Below are positions 30,261-38,179 of a stretch of 40,205 nt of DNA, in pieces. The position numbers were made by a program, and so were the translations under genes. The stretch lies in the NCBI GenBank assembly GCA_029784825.1, contig JAFMAU010000016.1, positions 1-40,205 on the forward strand, read 5' to 3'. The notes under the pieces are model-generated. The model ran no database searches. It was not told the origin of the DNA and saw only the letters and a program-made list of their open reading frames with translations. This DNA is from Nitrososphaerota archaeon. GTDB lineage: Archaea > Thermoproteota > Nitrososphaeria > Nitrososphaerales > UBA183. How positions within the stretch are numbered: position 1 is the first letter of the stretch; the number at the start of each line of letters is the position of its first letter.

Positions 30261-30270
30261 TATGTATAAA
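30261..30270 (+). promoter_or_regulatory. TATA box of the recombinase gene
   Basis: The sequence tatgtataaa predicts a transcription start near 30292 and a leader of about 47 nt. Upstream in-frame stops (30312) exclude an earlier start codon. Confidence 0.5.
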
Positions 30271-30338
30271 CGTCCACCAGTTTGTCAAGCCGGAATCTCC
30301 CTGTCAGGTATTAGCCGCTGGGGCTGGTCCGGGGGCAA

Positions 30339-31064
30339 ATGGGCAGGTACGCTTGGGACATGGGAGTGGACTACAACGCCGCCCGCCTGTCGCTGATCAA
30401 CGGCTTGGCCAAGGCGAGGTCCACGAGGGGGGTCTTCGGGGCGAAGAGGGTGGCCTCCTACGCCATACTTCTCACCCAGCTCAAGAACGGCTCCAGGGTC
30501 TCCGAGGCCCGGGACGCGGTCGACGCCTGGGCGAAGGACGGGGCCAGGGAGCACCAGGTGAGGGCCAGGAAGGAGGGCTCGCTCAAGAGGTGCAACGAGT
30601 GCGGCAGGACCTACTCCAAGAGGGCCAGGGTCAACACCGTGGAGAGGCACTTCGCCCAGACCGGGCACGCAGCCGAGTTCACCGAACTGCCCTCGGCGGA
30701 CACAAGGACTATGATCGTGCCAGCCGAGGTCGAGGATGCGGACCTGGGCCCGGTGAGGGCTGCGCTCGGCGACGGGGTGACTGCGAAGTCGATGGTCAAC
30801 TTCAGCCGGAGGCACCTCGGATTCAACACCCACTCGCTGAGGTACGCCAACACAACCCACCAGGGGCTCCCGCGGGAGCAGGGCGGGCTGGGAAGGGAGC
30901 CGCAGGTGATCGCGAAGATACAGCACAGGAAGAACCTGAACCTGGTGGTGGACTACTTCAGCCAGAAGGTGGCCGACGCCCTGTTGCGGGAGGACGCCAG
31001 GGTGGCCCCGCCCAGGGCAGAGCAGACTGCGAGAACCTACAACCCTGGGCCTGGGCCAGACTAG
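30339..31064 (+). CDS. Tyrosine recombinase-like protein with inserted C2H2 zinc finger
   Basis: The 241-aa protein contains a tyrosine recombinase catalytic set: R53 in NGSRVSEA (box I), H165 and R168 in HSLRYA (box II), H196 in QHRKNLN and Y206 in VVDYF. The Lys in VRARK (K78) may be the active-site Lys. Between boxes I and II is a C2H2-type zinc finger, C85, C88, H104 and H110. The usual N-terminal SAM-like core-binding domain is short or missing. Related integrase-like proteins without the finger occur in Nitrososphaerota-type archaea, as far as I recall. It could be an integrase, a chromosome-resolution enzyme or a DNA-inversion enzyme. The stop overlaps the phosphoesterase stop on the other strand by 4 bp. 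Confidence 0.7.
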   Translation: MGRYAWDMGVDYNAARLSLINGLAKARSTRGVFGAKRVASYAILLTQLKNGSRVSEARDAVDAWAKDGAREHQVRARKEGSLKRCNECGRTYSKRARVNTVERHFAQTGHAAEFTELPSADTRTMIVPAEVEDADLGPVRAALGDGVTAKSMVNFSRRHLGFNTHSLRYANTTHQGLPREQGGLGREPQVIAKIQHRKNLNLVVDYFSQKVADALLREDARVAPPRAEQTARTYNPGPGPD

Positions 31065-32257
31065 AACAGTCCCGGCTGCTGCCGAGGCGCTGTCGGGACA
31101 GCCATTGCGAGCTGGTAGCAGGGCGACCCTGGGCCCAAGGTGCCCGAACCAACCACAAGCGACAAGCCCCCGCCGTGCCACGCGCGCGCCGCGAAGTAAC
31201 GGCTCACGTCTCCGTGGCCGAAGTTGAAGGCCTCCATCAGGTCGCTCGCCGCGCAGTCGAGCTTCATACAGGGCAGCCTGAAGAGCCTCTCTATGAGCGC
31301 GAGGGTGGACACGTGGCTGGACTGCTGGTGGTCCACGAATCCTTTGTAGGCTAGCGGGGAGATCACGATCAGGGGCACGCGCATCCCGTAGTCCACGCTA
31401 GGAGGCGGGACGTGGTCGTAGAAGCCCCCAGCCTCGTCCCAGGTGAGCAGGATGGCGGTCGAGCCCCAGTAGTTGCTCTTCATGACCGTCGTGATTGCGG
31501 ACTTTACCTGGTTGATTCCGTCGTCGATGTCGTAGGGCGGGTGCTCGCTGGTCTCGTCGGAATCCGGCTGCAGCCAGGAGACGCTCGGAAGCTTGCCGGA
31601 CTGCACGTCCTTCCTGAAGGTCTGGTAATCCGTGGCCTTCTGGTTGCTCATGGTGAGCGGGAGCGGGTTGAAGCCGTTCAATGAGTCGGGGTAGCCGGTG
31701 TAGTACTTCCAGGAAACGCCTGCGTAGTTGAGCCTGTCGAATATGGTGGAATTGAGCATCGAGCCGTCGTAGGCGGCCTGGTTGGTGGTCCCACCGTAGT
31801 TGGAGCCAGCTATCATGACGACCCTGTTCGGCAGCGACGGGCCCAAGAAGCCGCTGAAGTAGTTGTCAAAGAGGGTGTAGTTCTTGGCGAGCTGCCAGTA
31901 GTAGGGAATCGACTTCGCTGCGTAGTAGCCGTACGCCTCTGTGTCGTTGAAGCCGTCCATCCTGCCGCCGTCGTAGTCGGCCTGGATGCAGGCGGCTGTG
32001 TGACAGAGGTCTCTGGTCGAGTGGGTCATTGGGTGCAGCTTCGCCAGAGCGGCAGGCGCAGCGTTCGCTATCCCGTCGGCTCCGGGGAAGGTGCCGAAGT
32101 AGTTGTCAAACGAGTGGTTCTCCTCCACCATCACGATCACGTGCCGAATCGGGTACCAGCTCGCCTGGGAGGGCGCGGGCTGGGCACCGACCACGAGCAC
32201 GGAGACAACAAGGAGCGCTGCGGCCAGATTGAAGAGCCTCCGCAGAGGCGGCATCAA
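31061..32257 (-). CDS. Secreted phosphoesterase (AcpA/phospholipase C family)
   Basis: The 398-aa protein begins with a Sec-type signal peptide (basic MMPPLRRLF, hydrophobic LAAALLVVSVLVV, then AQPAPSQASW). The mature part has the phosphoesterase-family metal site HVIVMVEENHSFDNYFGTFPG and the later LTWDEAGGFYDHVPPP, with the metal-binding Asp/His. Such enzymes hydrolyse phospholipids or phosphate monoesters outside the cell, for phosphate scavenging. Several Cys could form disulfides. A TATA box (gcttatttgtc on the minus strand, 32321-32331) suggests a leader of about 40 nt. The last 30 residues are Pro/Gly-rich. Confidence 0.88.
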   Translation of the reverse strand: MMPPLRRLFNLAAALLVVSVLVVGAQPAPSQASWYPIRHVIVMVEENHSFDNYFGTFPGADGIANAAPAALAKLHPMTHSTRDLCHTAACIQADYDGGRMDGFNDTEAYGYYAAKSIPYYWQLAKNYTLFDNYFSGFLGPSLPNRVVMIAGSNYGGTTNQAAYDGSMLNSTIFDRLNYAGVSWKYYTGYPDSLNGFNPLPLTMSNQKATDYQTFRKDVQSGKLPSVSWLQPDSDETSEHPPYDIDDGINQVKSAITTVMKSNYWGSTAILLTWDEAGGFYDHVPPPSVDYGMRVPLIVISPLAYKGFVDHQQSSHVSTLALIERLFRLPCMKLDCAASDLMEAFNFGHGDVSRYFAARAWHGGGLSLVVGSGTLGPGSPCYQLAMAVPTAPRQQPGLF

Positions 32258-32479
32258 GCTGTCACGGTCGCCTTTGGGCCGAGTCGCAACGAAACTGCCT
32301 GCGGATGAACCCCCACACTTGACAAATAAGCATTCTTGGGCGAGGTTTTCAGAGAAAATCGTACGCGCCGTCTTGCTGACGCCTCCCCCGCAGCTCCGGG
32401 CCCATGCCCGCCCAAATGTTCCGAACTGCCGGTCCCCACTGGCACCGAGCCCTTGGGACCCTGGCCGCGGGTAGTCTCC
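32258..32479. other. Intergenic region between phosphoesterase and tandem Lrp-like genes
   Basis: Apart from the phosphoesterase TATA box at 32321-32331 I see no gene, stem-loop with a T tract or repeat here. Both neighbours are on the minus strand, so the region holds the 3' end of one transcript and the promoter of the next. Confidence 0.5.
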
Positions 32480-33610
32480 TCAGCTTCCGCTCCCTGTGGT
32501 GGCTGGGACTGCAGGCTGCCCAAGAGCGGCAAGAGGAGCGTCCACCATGTATCCCCTGTCTCTCTTCCATCCTGCCCCTTCTACGTAGTTGGAGGGGTCG
32601 TTGTCGAAGATGTACCTCATGCTGGTGGTATAGTCGTAAAGCCCGACCTCGACGCCGTCAGAGTTGGCCTCGAGCGACCTGGTCAGGTTCGCGAGCTCGC
32701 TGGATGGCACGTTCCCCAGGTAGACCATCCCGCCCTCGATCGGGTAGACAGTGCCCTGAAAGGGGAGCCTGCCCAGCGCTCCGCATATCTTCTCAGTCGT
32801 GCTGACCGAGGCCCTCGCAAAGGCGACCACGGTAATCGCGAGGCTCGAGATGCTCTTGGCGTGGATGACCCTGTAGTCAGAGATGACCCCCCTCTCCCGG
32901 TATGCGGCGAGCCTCCTGCTCAGCTCGTAGTCTCTTACGCCTGCCTTCTCGGCTATCCTGCTCTTCTCCTCCCTGGCGTCCATCGACAGCAGCCTGAGGA
33001 TCTTCATGTCCTTCGAGTCGAGGAGGTGAAGCGACGAACCGACCAGGTCCTGGAGTTCCTCCCCCTGGTCGCCAATCGAGCCTTCCCACTTCCCCCAGTC
33101 CACCCCCCAGCGCCCGGTCTCCTGGTTGTAGAACGTGAAATCGAATTCCTGACGCTTCGGAGCGGCTATGGGGACTTCCGCCCAGTATGAATCCACCACG
33201 CCTTCCTCCCTCAGGGCGTCGAGATAGGCCAGCATCCTGTGCCTGGAACACGAAGGATAGGCGAAGAGCGTGAAGAAGCTCCTCCCCTGCACCTCTCCCA
33301 TGCAACGGATTCTGAACTGAGTGTACGGATGGAGGTCGCATGCTCTTTCGAACCGCTTCCGTTCGGTGTTCGGGACGCCGGCGAAGACGAGGCTCATCTC
33401 GAGACCCACGGCAGGATACGCGACCTGAGCCCTTGCGAACCCCGGGTAGAGCACCCCCGCCTCGCCCAGCTTCCTCAGCCTCTTTGCGAGCCCGGCTCGG
33501 CTCAGGTTCGACGCGACTGCGAGGCTCCTCTCGTTCGCGACGGGGTCGCGAGACAGAGCGGTAAGGACCCTGGCGTCCACTGCGTCCATCAGACGACTCG
33601 GCTCAGCCAA
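32480..33610 (-). CDS. Two-domain winged-helix (Lrp-like) regulator
   Basis: The 376-aa protein appears to contain the same plan twice. Residues of about 8-55 form a winged helix (VDARVLTALSRDP, RAGLAKRLRKLGEAGVL), followed by an alpha/beta segment to about 165. A second winged helix starts near 192 (LDSKDMKILRLLSMDAREE, DYELSRRLAAYRERGVI) with another alpha/beta segment. This resembles archaeal tandem Lrp/AsnC-type regulators. The effector is unknown. An internal ATG (33589) giving MDAVDARVL is a likely alternative start. The C-terminal tail is low in complexity. The target may be the adjacent secreted phosphoesterase, but no shared operator was found. Confidence 0.75.
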   Translation of the reverse strand: MAEPSRLMDAVDARVLTALSRDPVANERSLAVASNLSRAGLAKRLRKLGEAGVLYPGFARAQVAYPAVGLEMSLVFAGVPNTERKRFERACDLHPYTQFRIRCMGEVQGRSFFTLFAYPSCSRHRMLAYLDALREEGVVDSYWAEVPIAAPKRQEFDFTFYNQETGRWGVDWGKWEGSIGDQGEELQDLVGSSLHLLDSKDMKILRLLSMDAREEKSRIAEKAGVRDYELSRRLAAYRERGVISDYRVIHAKSISSLAITVVAFARASVSTTEKICGALGRLPFQGTVYPIEGGMVYLGNVPSSELANLTRSLEANSDGVEVGLYDYTTSMRYIFDNDPSNYVEGAGWKRDRGYMVDAPLAALGQPAVPATTGSGS

Positions 33611-33635
33611 CTGCCGGTTCTACCTGCAACCGGCC

Positions 33636-33863
33636 CTAGTCTGCTCTTGGTAGTCCAGGGCTTCCGCCGGCCGGGTCGTGCAACCAGGCCCTGCCACCGG
33701 AGTGCGCGTTCCCGATGGGAGACGCGGTCCCCGGGACTATGGCCGCCGAGACTGGGGCGACTACCGGGACCACTTGGACGGCGACGTAGGAGACGCAGGC
33801 GCACAGGAGCACCAAGCCGATCAGGGCTTTGCTGCCGGTTGTTGTCTTCAACGGGAGCCGCAT
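33636..33863 (-). CDS. Small single-span membrane/secreted protein
   Basis: The 75-aa product has a basic start (MRLPLKTTTGSK), one hydrophobic helix (ALIGLVLLCACVSYVAVQVVPVVAPV) and a Gly/Pro/Ala-rich tail outside. A Cys pair in CAC could be a lipid-attachment site, though the usual lipobox is not clear. A TATA-like ctagtatag lies about 35 nt upstream on its strand. No family recognised. The 230 bp beyond it (33864-34096) shows no other gene. Confidence 0.45.
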   Translation of the reverse strand: MRLPLKTTTGSKALIGLVLLCACVSYVAVQVVPVVAPVSAAIVPGTASPIGNAHSGGRAWLHDPAGGSPGLPRAD

Positions 33864-34096
33864 GCGATTGTGTGGCTAAAAGTGTTGAGAATCCTCTATA
33901 CTAGCAACCGCATGGGACTTCCTACCCCCGTTTGCTGCAAAATCTCAGCGGAAACCTCTCGCCATGGATTTCCTTGCAGCTTTCCGCAATTCTTGCCGCT
34001 CAGCTAGCGGCTGGAGCACGGGACCCACGCCAATCCGCTGGGAGTTGCTCTCTATCAGCGCTCAAACCCTCTTCCAAGGGTAATAAGCTCAATCCA

Positions 34097-34546
34097 TCAT
34101 TTTGGTCTGTCCATGGCCATCGTGTGTTTCGGGAACTTGGCGAGAAGCTCATTGTCCTCTGTTATGACCCTCGAACCGATTCTCTGAGCCAGCGCGACGT
34201 AACACGCATCATAAACAGTCACGTCCCCTCTGACGCTGAGTTGTGTCGAGAGCTCCAACAGCTTCCCCCGGGGCCTCCACATCTCGAATCGATACTTGCT
34301 GAGCGACTCGGATGCGAGGACCAAGTCGTCTTCCTTGAAGGCACCGGTGAATCGCAGCGCGTTCATCACCTCGTAGAACAGAAGCGTCGGTGCTGCCAGT
34401 TTGATTTTGCCTGTCGCAAAATCGTCCCTGATTCGGATTGCCTGGTCGGAGTCATGTTCGCTGACGAACCACTTCGTGACGACCGACGAGTCAATTACGA
34501 ACTCGTCTTTCTCCGCCACTGCTTGATCACTCCGAGACTGCTCCAA
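34097..34546 (-). CDS. vapC: PIN-domain ribonuclease toxin VapC
   Basis: The PIN fold has its acidic residues in place: the Asp in FVIDSSVVTKWF, the Glu in FYEVMNAL, the Asp in TVYDACYVALA and the last acidic pair in TEDNEL. It should cleave a structured RNA when released from VapB. The ATG at 34546 overlaps the vapB gene by 52 bp. The GTG at 34519 (MAEKDEFVIDSS) overlaps by 25 bp and starts closer to the first strand, so it may be the true start. The locus is AT-richer than its neighbours, as is common for transferred toxin-antitoxin pairs. Confidence 0.88.
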   Translation of the reverse strand: MEQSRSDQAVAEKDEFVIDSSVVTKWFVSEHDSDQAIRIRDDFATGKIKLAAPTLLFYEVMNALRFTGAFKEDDLVLASESLSKYRFEMWRPRGKLLELSTQLSVRGDVTVYDACYVALAQRIGSRVITEDNELLAKFPKHTMAMDRPK

Positions 34547-34746
34547 CCCTTCGGCGCGGGCCGTCTCACTCTCTCGTTGAGTATGATTGCTTCTGCCATG
34601 TCGGGCTGGCCTTCATCTTCCAATCTCTGGGTCACCATCTCTCTTATCTCCTCGCTCCAATTCACGTCGGCTTGTGACATCTTTTCCTTCAGCGAGGCGG
34701 GTATGGCGATGGTTGTCCTGACCAGCTTGTCCTTACGTTTTGACAT
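34495..34746 (-). CDS. vapB: VapB antitoxin
   Basis: The 83-aa protein starts with a ribbon-helix-helix-like segment (LVRTTIAIPASLKEKMSQADVNW, then SEEIREMVTQRLEDEG) that binds DNA. It ends with a basic toxin-binding tail (RVRRPAPKGWSS). It neutralises the PIN toxin encoded next and represses its own promoter. Its TATA box (34773-34781) is 31 nt upstream, and direct repeats between the box and the start look like its operator. Confidence 0.82.
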   Translation of the reverse strand: MSKRKDKLVRTTIAIPASLKEKMSQADVNWSEEIREMVTQRLEDEGQPDMAEAIILNERVRRPAPKGWSSLGVIKQWRRKTSS

Positions 34747-34748
34747 AC

Positions 34749-34781
34749 CAGTAATATCAGTAATACTGCTAGATATTTAAG
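34749..34781 (-). promoter_or_regulatory. vapBC promoter and operator repeats
   Basis: The 8-bp sequence cagtaata occurs twice, at 34749-34756 and 34758-34765. The second copy is part of an 11-bp palindrome, cagtaatactg. They lie between the ATG and the TATA-like sequence at 34773-34781, the position expected for VapB autorepression. Confidence 0.6.
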
Positions 34782-34861
34782 GGACACGGTTCAACTCGGG
34801 CTCGGATACGGTCAGGCTCAGTGCCATCAGCGGGCCAGGTGGGGCCCACGACCCCGGGCGC

Positions 34862-35665
34862 TCACCCGAGGAACAGGTACACGAAGAGGAGCGCGAGCGG
34901 CAGGAAGACAGCTGCCCACCGGAGCTTGTTCCAGGCGAAGACTTTGGCCCCATCGAGCGGAGGCACGGGAAGCAGGTTGAAGAGCGCGAGGAAGATGTTG
35001 ATCGAGACCCCTTCTGAGCCCAGTTGGACCCAGAAGAAAGGAATGCCGGGGAAGAGGATCAGCGGGAGGAAGGCGACTGCGACAGCCACGTTGGTCAGCG
35101 GACCCGCAATGGAGATCTTGCCGTTCTCCGACTGGGAGATGTTCGTGCCTGAGATGTAGGTGGCGCCTGGAGCTGCGAAGATGAACCCGATGAAGGCAGT
35201 GACCAGCGCCAGGAGCAACCCGAGGGGCCACACCCTGAACTCGGCCCAGAACCCGTACCTCTCCGCTGTGAACTTGTGGCTCAGCTCGTGCAGCACGAAG
35301 CCCGAGCCGACGGTGACCAGAGCCGTGACAAAGACAGTCGCAAGGTCGTTGAAGGTGGCGGTGCCAAAGGCGCGCGAGGATATGGCGATCGTGAACGCAA
35401 CGCCGAGGGCAAGCCAGGCCAGGACGATGTCCCTGACTTCGGTCCCAGAGAAGACCGGAGCGCCGGGCTGCCTAAGCTGGGCGGTGTAGCCGGGCTCCGA
35501 GTAGGTGAACGTGGTCGTCGGAGGCGCCACTACGGTCCGCTTCTGGGAGAGGTCTCCCTTGCACATGTGCGCCTCGGGGAGTCGGTGTTCCGAGCAGAAG
35601 ACCCCCCCGCAGTAATTGCAGACGAAGGGGAGGGACTCCTCCCTCCCGCAGAACTCGCAGTTCAA
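34862..35665 (-). CDS. AN1 zinc finger-M50 (site-2 type) membrane protease
   Basis: The 267-aa protein begins with an AN1-type zinc finger in the cytoplasm (C3, C6, C16, C19, C24, H27, H33, C35). A linker of 40 residues follows, then about six membrane segments. These carry the M50 protease motifs HELSH (126-130) and NLLPVPPLDG (about 230-239). Such proteases cut membrane-bound substrates within the lipid bilayer; the AN1 finger may recognise a partner. The start is TTG at 35665, 32 nt after the TATA-like gttaaaaaggg (35692-35702, minus strand), predicting a near-leaderless mRNA. All catalytic residues are present. Confidence 0.9.
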   Translation of the reverse strand: MNCEFCGREESLPFVCNYCGGVFCSEHRLPEAHMCKGDLSQKRTVVAPPTTTFTYSEPGYTAQLRQPGAPVFSGTEVRDIVLAWLALGVAFTIAISSRAFGTATFNDLATVFVTALVTVGSGFVLHELSHKFTAERYGFWAEFRVWPLGLLLALVTAFIGFIFAAPGATYISGTNISQSENGKISIAGPLTNVAVAVAFLPLILFPGIPFFWVQLGSEGVSINIFLALFNLLPVPPLDGAKVFAWNKLRWAAVFLPLALLFVYLFLG

Positions 35666-35793
35666 AAAGCGAGAAACGAACCCATTTCAGCCCTTTTTAA
35701 CGTTGCCCGCCTCTTCCGGGACTCCCCTGACTGCCGTTGGCGACGGAAGGACTAACGGCTTTATACGCCGCTCGGCCGCTGCGAGACGAGACG

Positions 35794-36171
35794 ATGGGGG
35801 AGCACACGGAGGCCTTCACGGTCGACGGGTACTGGGGGGACATCAAGGAGATCTGTCTCAAGCACATCAGGGGATTCGGCTACAAATTGGTCAGCGAGCA
35901 GGGGAAGCTGCTGCATTTCGAGAAGGGTAACCTGAGAAGGAACGTCTTCACCTTCTCCTTCGAAGAGGCCTACAAGCAGGTGTTCATCGCCGTCGTGGGC
36001 GAAGAGGATGCGCCCGTCACCTCGGTCTCGGTCAGCTTCTCCCTCCCGTTCCTGACCCTGAGGAAGGGGGACGTCACCTACATCCGTTCGTTCGTGAGGG
36101 CGCTGAAGGAGTACATCATCGTCACCCTGGGCTACGGCCACGGCCCGCAAAGGCCACGCCGCCAGCTGTAG
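35794..36171 (+). CDS. Hypothetical 125-aa alpha/beta protein
   Basis: The soluble protein shows alternating strands and helices. They are FTVDGYWGDIKEICLKHI, the strand KLLHFEKG, NVFTFSFEEAYKQVFIAVVG, SVSVSFSLPFL and a C-terminal helix SFVRALKEYIIVTL. It has no Cys, no membrane segment and no known catalytic motif. I do not recognise a family. The ATG at 35794 is 31 nt after the TATA-like ctttatacg (35759-35767); the frame is open further upstream, but the box lies inside it. Its 3' end overlaps the convergent coiled-coil gene by 50 bp. Confidence 0.68.
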   Translation: MGEHTEAFTVDGYWGDIKEICLKHIRGFGYKLVSEQGKLLHFEKGNLRRNVFTFSFEEAYKQVFIAVVGEEDAPVTSVSVSFSLPFLTLRKGDVTYIRSFVRALKEYIIVTLGYGHGPQRPRRQL

Positions 36172-37789
36172 GCGCGTACTTCGCCGCAAAGGCTCCGATA
36201 TCCCTCGCCCTTGACTCGGTGGTCCATCCTCTGTCCAGGGCGGTCTTCAGCCCGACGGGAAGGAGGTTGGGAAGGAGCGGCAGCATGTCCTTTGACTTCA
36301 CAAGCTGGACGGTCTTCCGCCTGAAGTCCTGCTCCCTCTGCATCCTGTTGACCAAGTGGACCTCAACCAGGGTCTTCAGGTAGCTCGAGACCGGCTTGAG
36401 CCTCTCCTCCAGGGTGTAGGAGGCCCCCATGGGAGGGAGCCCGGACGAGAACACGCCCGGGGAGCAGGCCAGCAGGGGCCTGTCTTCGCCTTCGGCCAGC
36501 CCCGCGTAGACTGTCACGTACAGCGGCGCGCTTGCCCTCAGTCCAAAGTCGTCCGGTACCATCCAGTCCAGCTTCTTCAGGAGGTCCTCGTTGGCGATGG
36601 TGACGCCCTCGAACCTCTTGTCCAGGGACTTTTGGAGTTCGGTCAGCTCTTCGACTTCTGCAGTCCGCTTTTCGACCTCGACCTCCAGCTCAATCTGGAG
36701 GTCGCTGATGACCCGGGATTTGGCCATGATCAGCTCGTCGTAGAGGTCCTTTATCGCGCTCAGCTCCCTCCCCTTCTCCTTCTCTATCTCGTCGACCAGC
36801 ACCTGAATCTTCGACGATTCGTCCTTCATGGTCCTCAGCCTGCTGGCGTGGTCGCCCAGGAGAAGCTTGACCATGTCCGAGCCCGGGGTCAACCTGCTCG
36901 CCACGCTCGCCGCAGCGATCTTCCTGAGGTAGCCCTCCTCCCGGAGGATGGCGGACTGGGCCTTCTTCATGTTCATGAGGTCCGAGACCAGCATCTCCCT
37001 GATCTCGGTGAACCTGGAGGCGATGATCGTGATCTCGTCGTCCCTCTTCGTCAACAGGGCCTGGATGGTCCTGTCAGCGAGGTCCTTGGTGGCCTCTATC
37101 TCCGAGTTGTACTCTGTCCTGAGCGTCGCGACCTCTTCGTTCAGGCTCTTCAGCTGGCTCTCGGTCTCCACCTTGAGGACGCTCCTTGCCAGCTTGAGCT
37201 CCTCTATGCCCTCGGAGAAGGTCTTGTAGACCCGCTGGATGGATGAAACCGCTCCCTTTACCGCCATGTAGCTTCCGTCTCCCAGCGTGGGAGGGTTCGA
37301 GAAGTCCCGCAGTCCCCCGTTTGTCATCTTCCTGGCGTGCTGCAGTATGGTCCCGACCTCGCTTCCAGCTATCAGCCCCTGCACCTCCACCGCGTTGGTC
37401 GTGTTCGTGATGGGGAAGGCGTTCTGGTAGGCCTCCAGTATGTTCCTGAACATGGAGACCTTCCTGTGGGTCGCCTGGAGCCTCTCGACGAAGCCGTCGA
37501 TGCGGTCGGGCTCCCTGTACTCTATCTTGGAGCCCCGATCCACCGTGGGGTCGACCAGGGCCAGCCGCCCCCCCAGGCTGACCACCCACAGAGGGAGGTA
37601 GACCTTCGCCAAGGCGTCGATGGGAGGCCTGTCCGCCCGGCTGGTACGCGCGAGGGGGACCTTCCTCACAACGGACAGCCAGCCCAGCAGCGCCTCGACC
37701 TCGTTGGGGAGGGGCGCCCCGGTCCCAGAATCGATGGCGAACGGGAGATTGAGGGCCTCGGGGCTGACGCCGTGGTCCCCACTCGCCAA
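36122..37789 (-). CDS. Coiled-coil protein of the FtsZ cluster
   Basis: The 555-aa protein has no recognised enzyme domain. An N-terminal alpha/beta part (about 1-110) is followed by a long helical region with clear heptads, at about residues 185-265 (ELKLARSVLKVETESQLKSL) and 320-400 (VLVDEIEKEKGRELSAIKDL). A compact C-terminal domain (about 415-540) contains beta strands, for example PLYVTVYAGLAEGEDRP. It could be a scaffold. It follows a small membrane protein gene and the FtsZ gene on the same strand, so a role with FtsZ is a reasonable inference. Confidence 0.7.
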   Translation of the reverse strand: MASGDHGVSPEALNLPFAIDSGTGAPLPNEVEALLGWLSVVRKVPLARTSRADRPPIDALAKVYLPLWVVSLGGRLALVDPTVDRGSKIEYREPDRIDGFVERLQATHRKVSMFRNILEAYQNAFPITNTTNAVEVQGLIAGSEVGTILQHARKMTNGGLRDFSNPPTLGDGSYMAVKGAVSSIQRVYKTFSEGIEELKLARSVLKVETESQLKSLNEEVATLRTEYNSEIEATKDLADRTIQALLTKRDDEITIIASRFTEIREMLVSDLMNMKKAQSAILREEGYLRKIAAASVASRLTPGSDMVKLLLGDHASRLRTMKDESSKIQVLVDEIEKEKGRELSAIKDLYDELIMAKSRVISDLQIELEVEVEKRTAEVEELTELQKSLDKRFEGVTIANEDLLKKLDWMVPDDFGLRASAPLYVTVYAGLAEGEDRPLLACSPGVFSSGLPPMGASYTLEERLKPVSSYLKTLVEVHLVNRMQREQDFRRKTVQLVKSKDMLPLLPNLLPVGLKTALDRGWTTESRARDIGAFAAKYAPTAGGVAFAGRGRSPG

Positions 37790-37799
37790 CCGACGCCCC

Positions 37800-38156
37800 T
37801 CACAGAACGAGCAGCAGCACTATGCCCACGATCGCCAAGGACAGCACGCCCGTGACGAGGAGCAGCCTCTTCCTCCTGTAGGGCGACGCGTAAGCCTCGT
37901 AGTTGACCTTGCTCATGGCCCATTCCCAGGCCTCGGCCGACGCGAAGCCCGCCAGAAGGAAGACCGCTCCGAAGCCGGAACCCACCGCCAGCCACACGGG
38001 GGATGCGTGGATGAGCGACGGGTGGTACGCTGCCACCAAGGCCCCCGCTCCGCAGGAGACGAACAGGACCAAGCCGGCCGCCCGGTAGGCGAGGTTCAGC
38101 GTCGGCTCCTTGAGGCTCGACCTGAGCCTCCTCCTCAGTAGCTTCGGGAGGTACAT
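37800..38156 (-). CDS. Small membrane protein of the FtsZ cluster
   Basis: The 118-aa protein has a very basic N-terminus (LPKLLRRRLRSSLKE), two membrane segments (about 24-44 and 54-71), a cytoplasmic segment and a third hydrophobic helix at the C-terminus (LLLVTGVLSLAIVGIVLLLVL). It starts 23 bp after the FtsZ stop and ends 10 bp before the coiled-coil gene. A membrane anchor for FtsZ or for the coiled-coil protein is possible. No family recognised. Confidence 0.68.
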   Translation of the reverse strand: MYLPKLLRRRLRSSLKEPTLNLAYRAAGLVLFVSCGAGALVAAYHPSLIHASPVWLAVGSGFGAVFLLAGFASAEAWEWAMSKVNYEAYASPYRRKRLLLVTGVLSLAIVGIVLLLVL

Positions 38157-38179
38157 TTCTAATCAAAAAGAGGCGGGGA

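Noticed and set aside
29824..30396. Overlapping plus-strand frame including the segment before the recombinase
   Set aside because: It is out of frame with the small membrane protein and the recombinase and carries no domain. The region is better explained by the promoter and palindrome.
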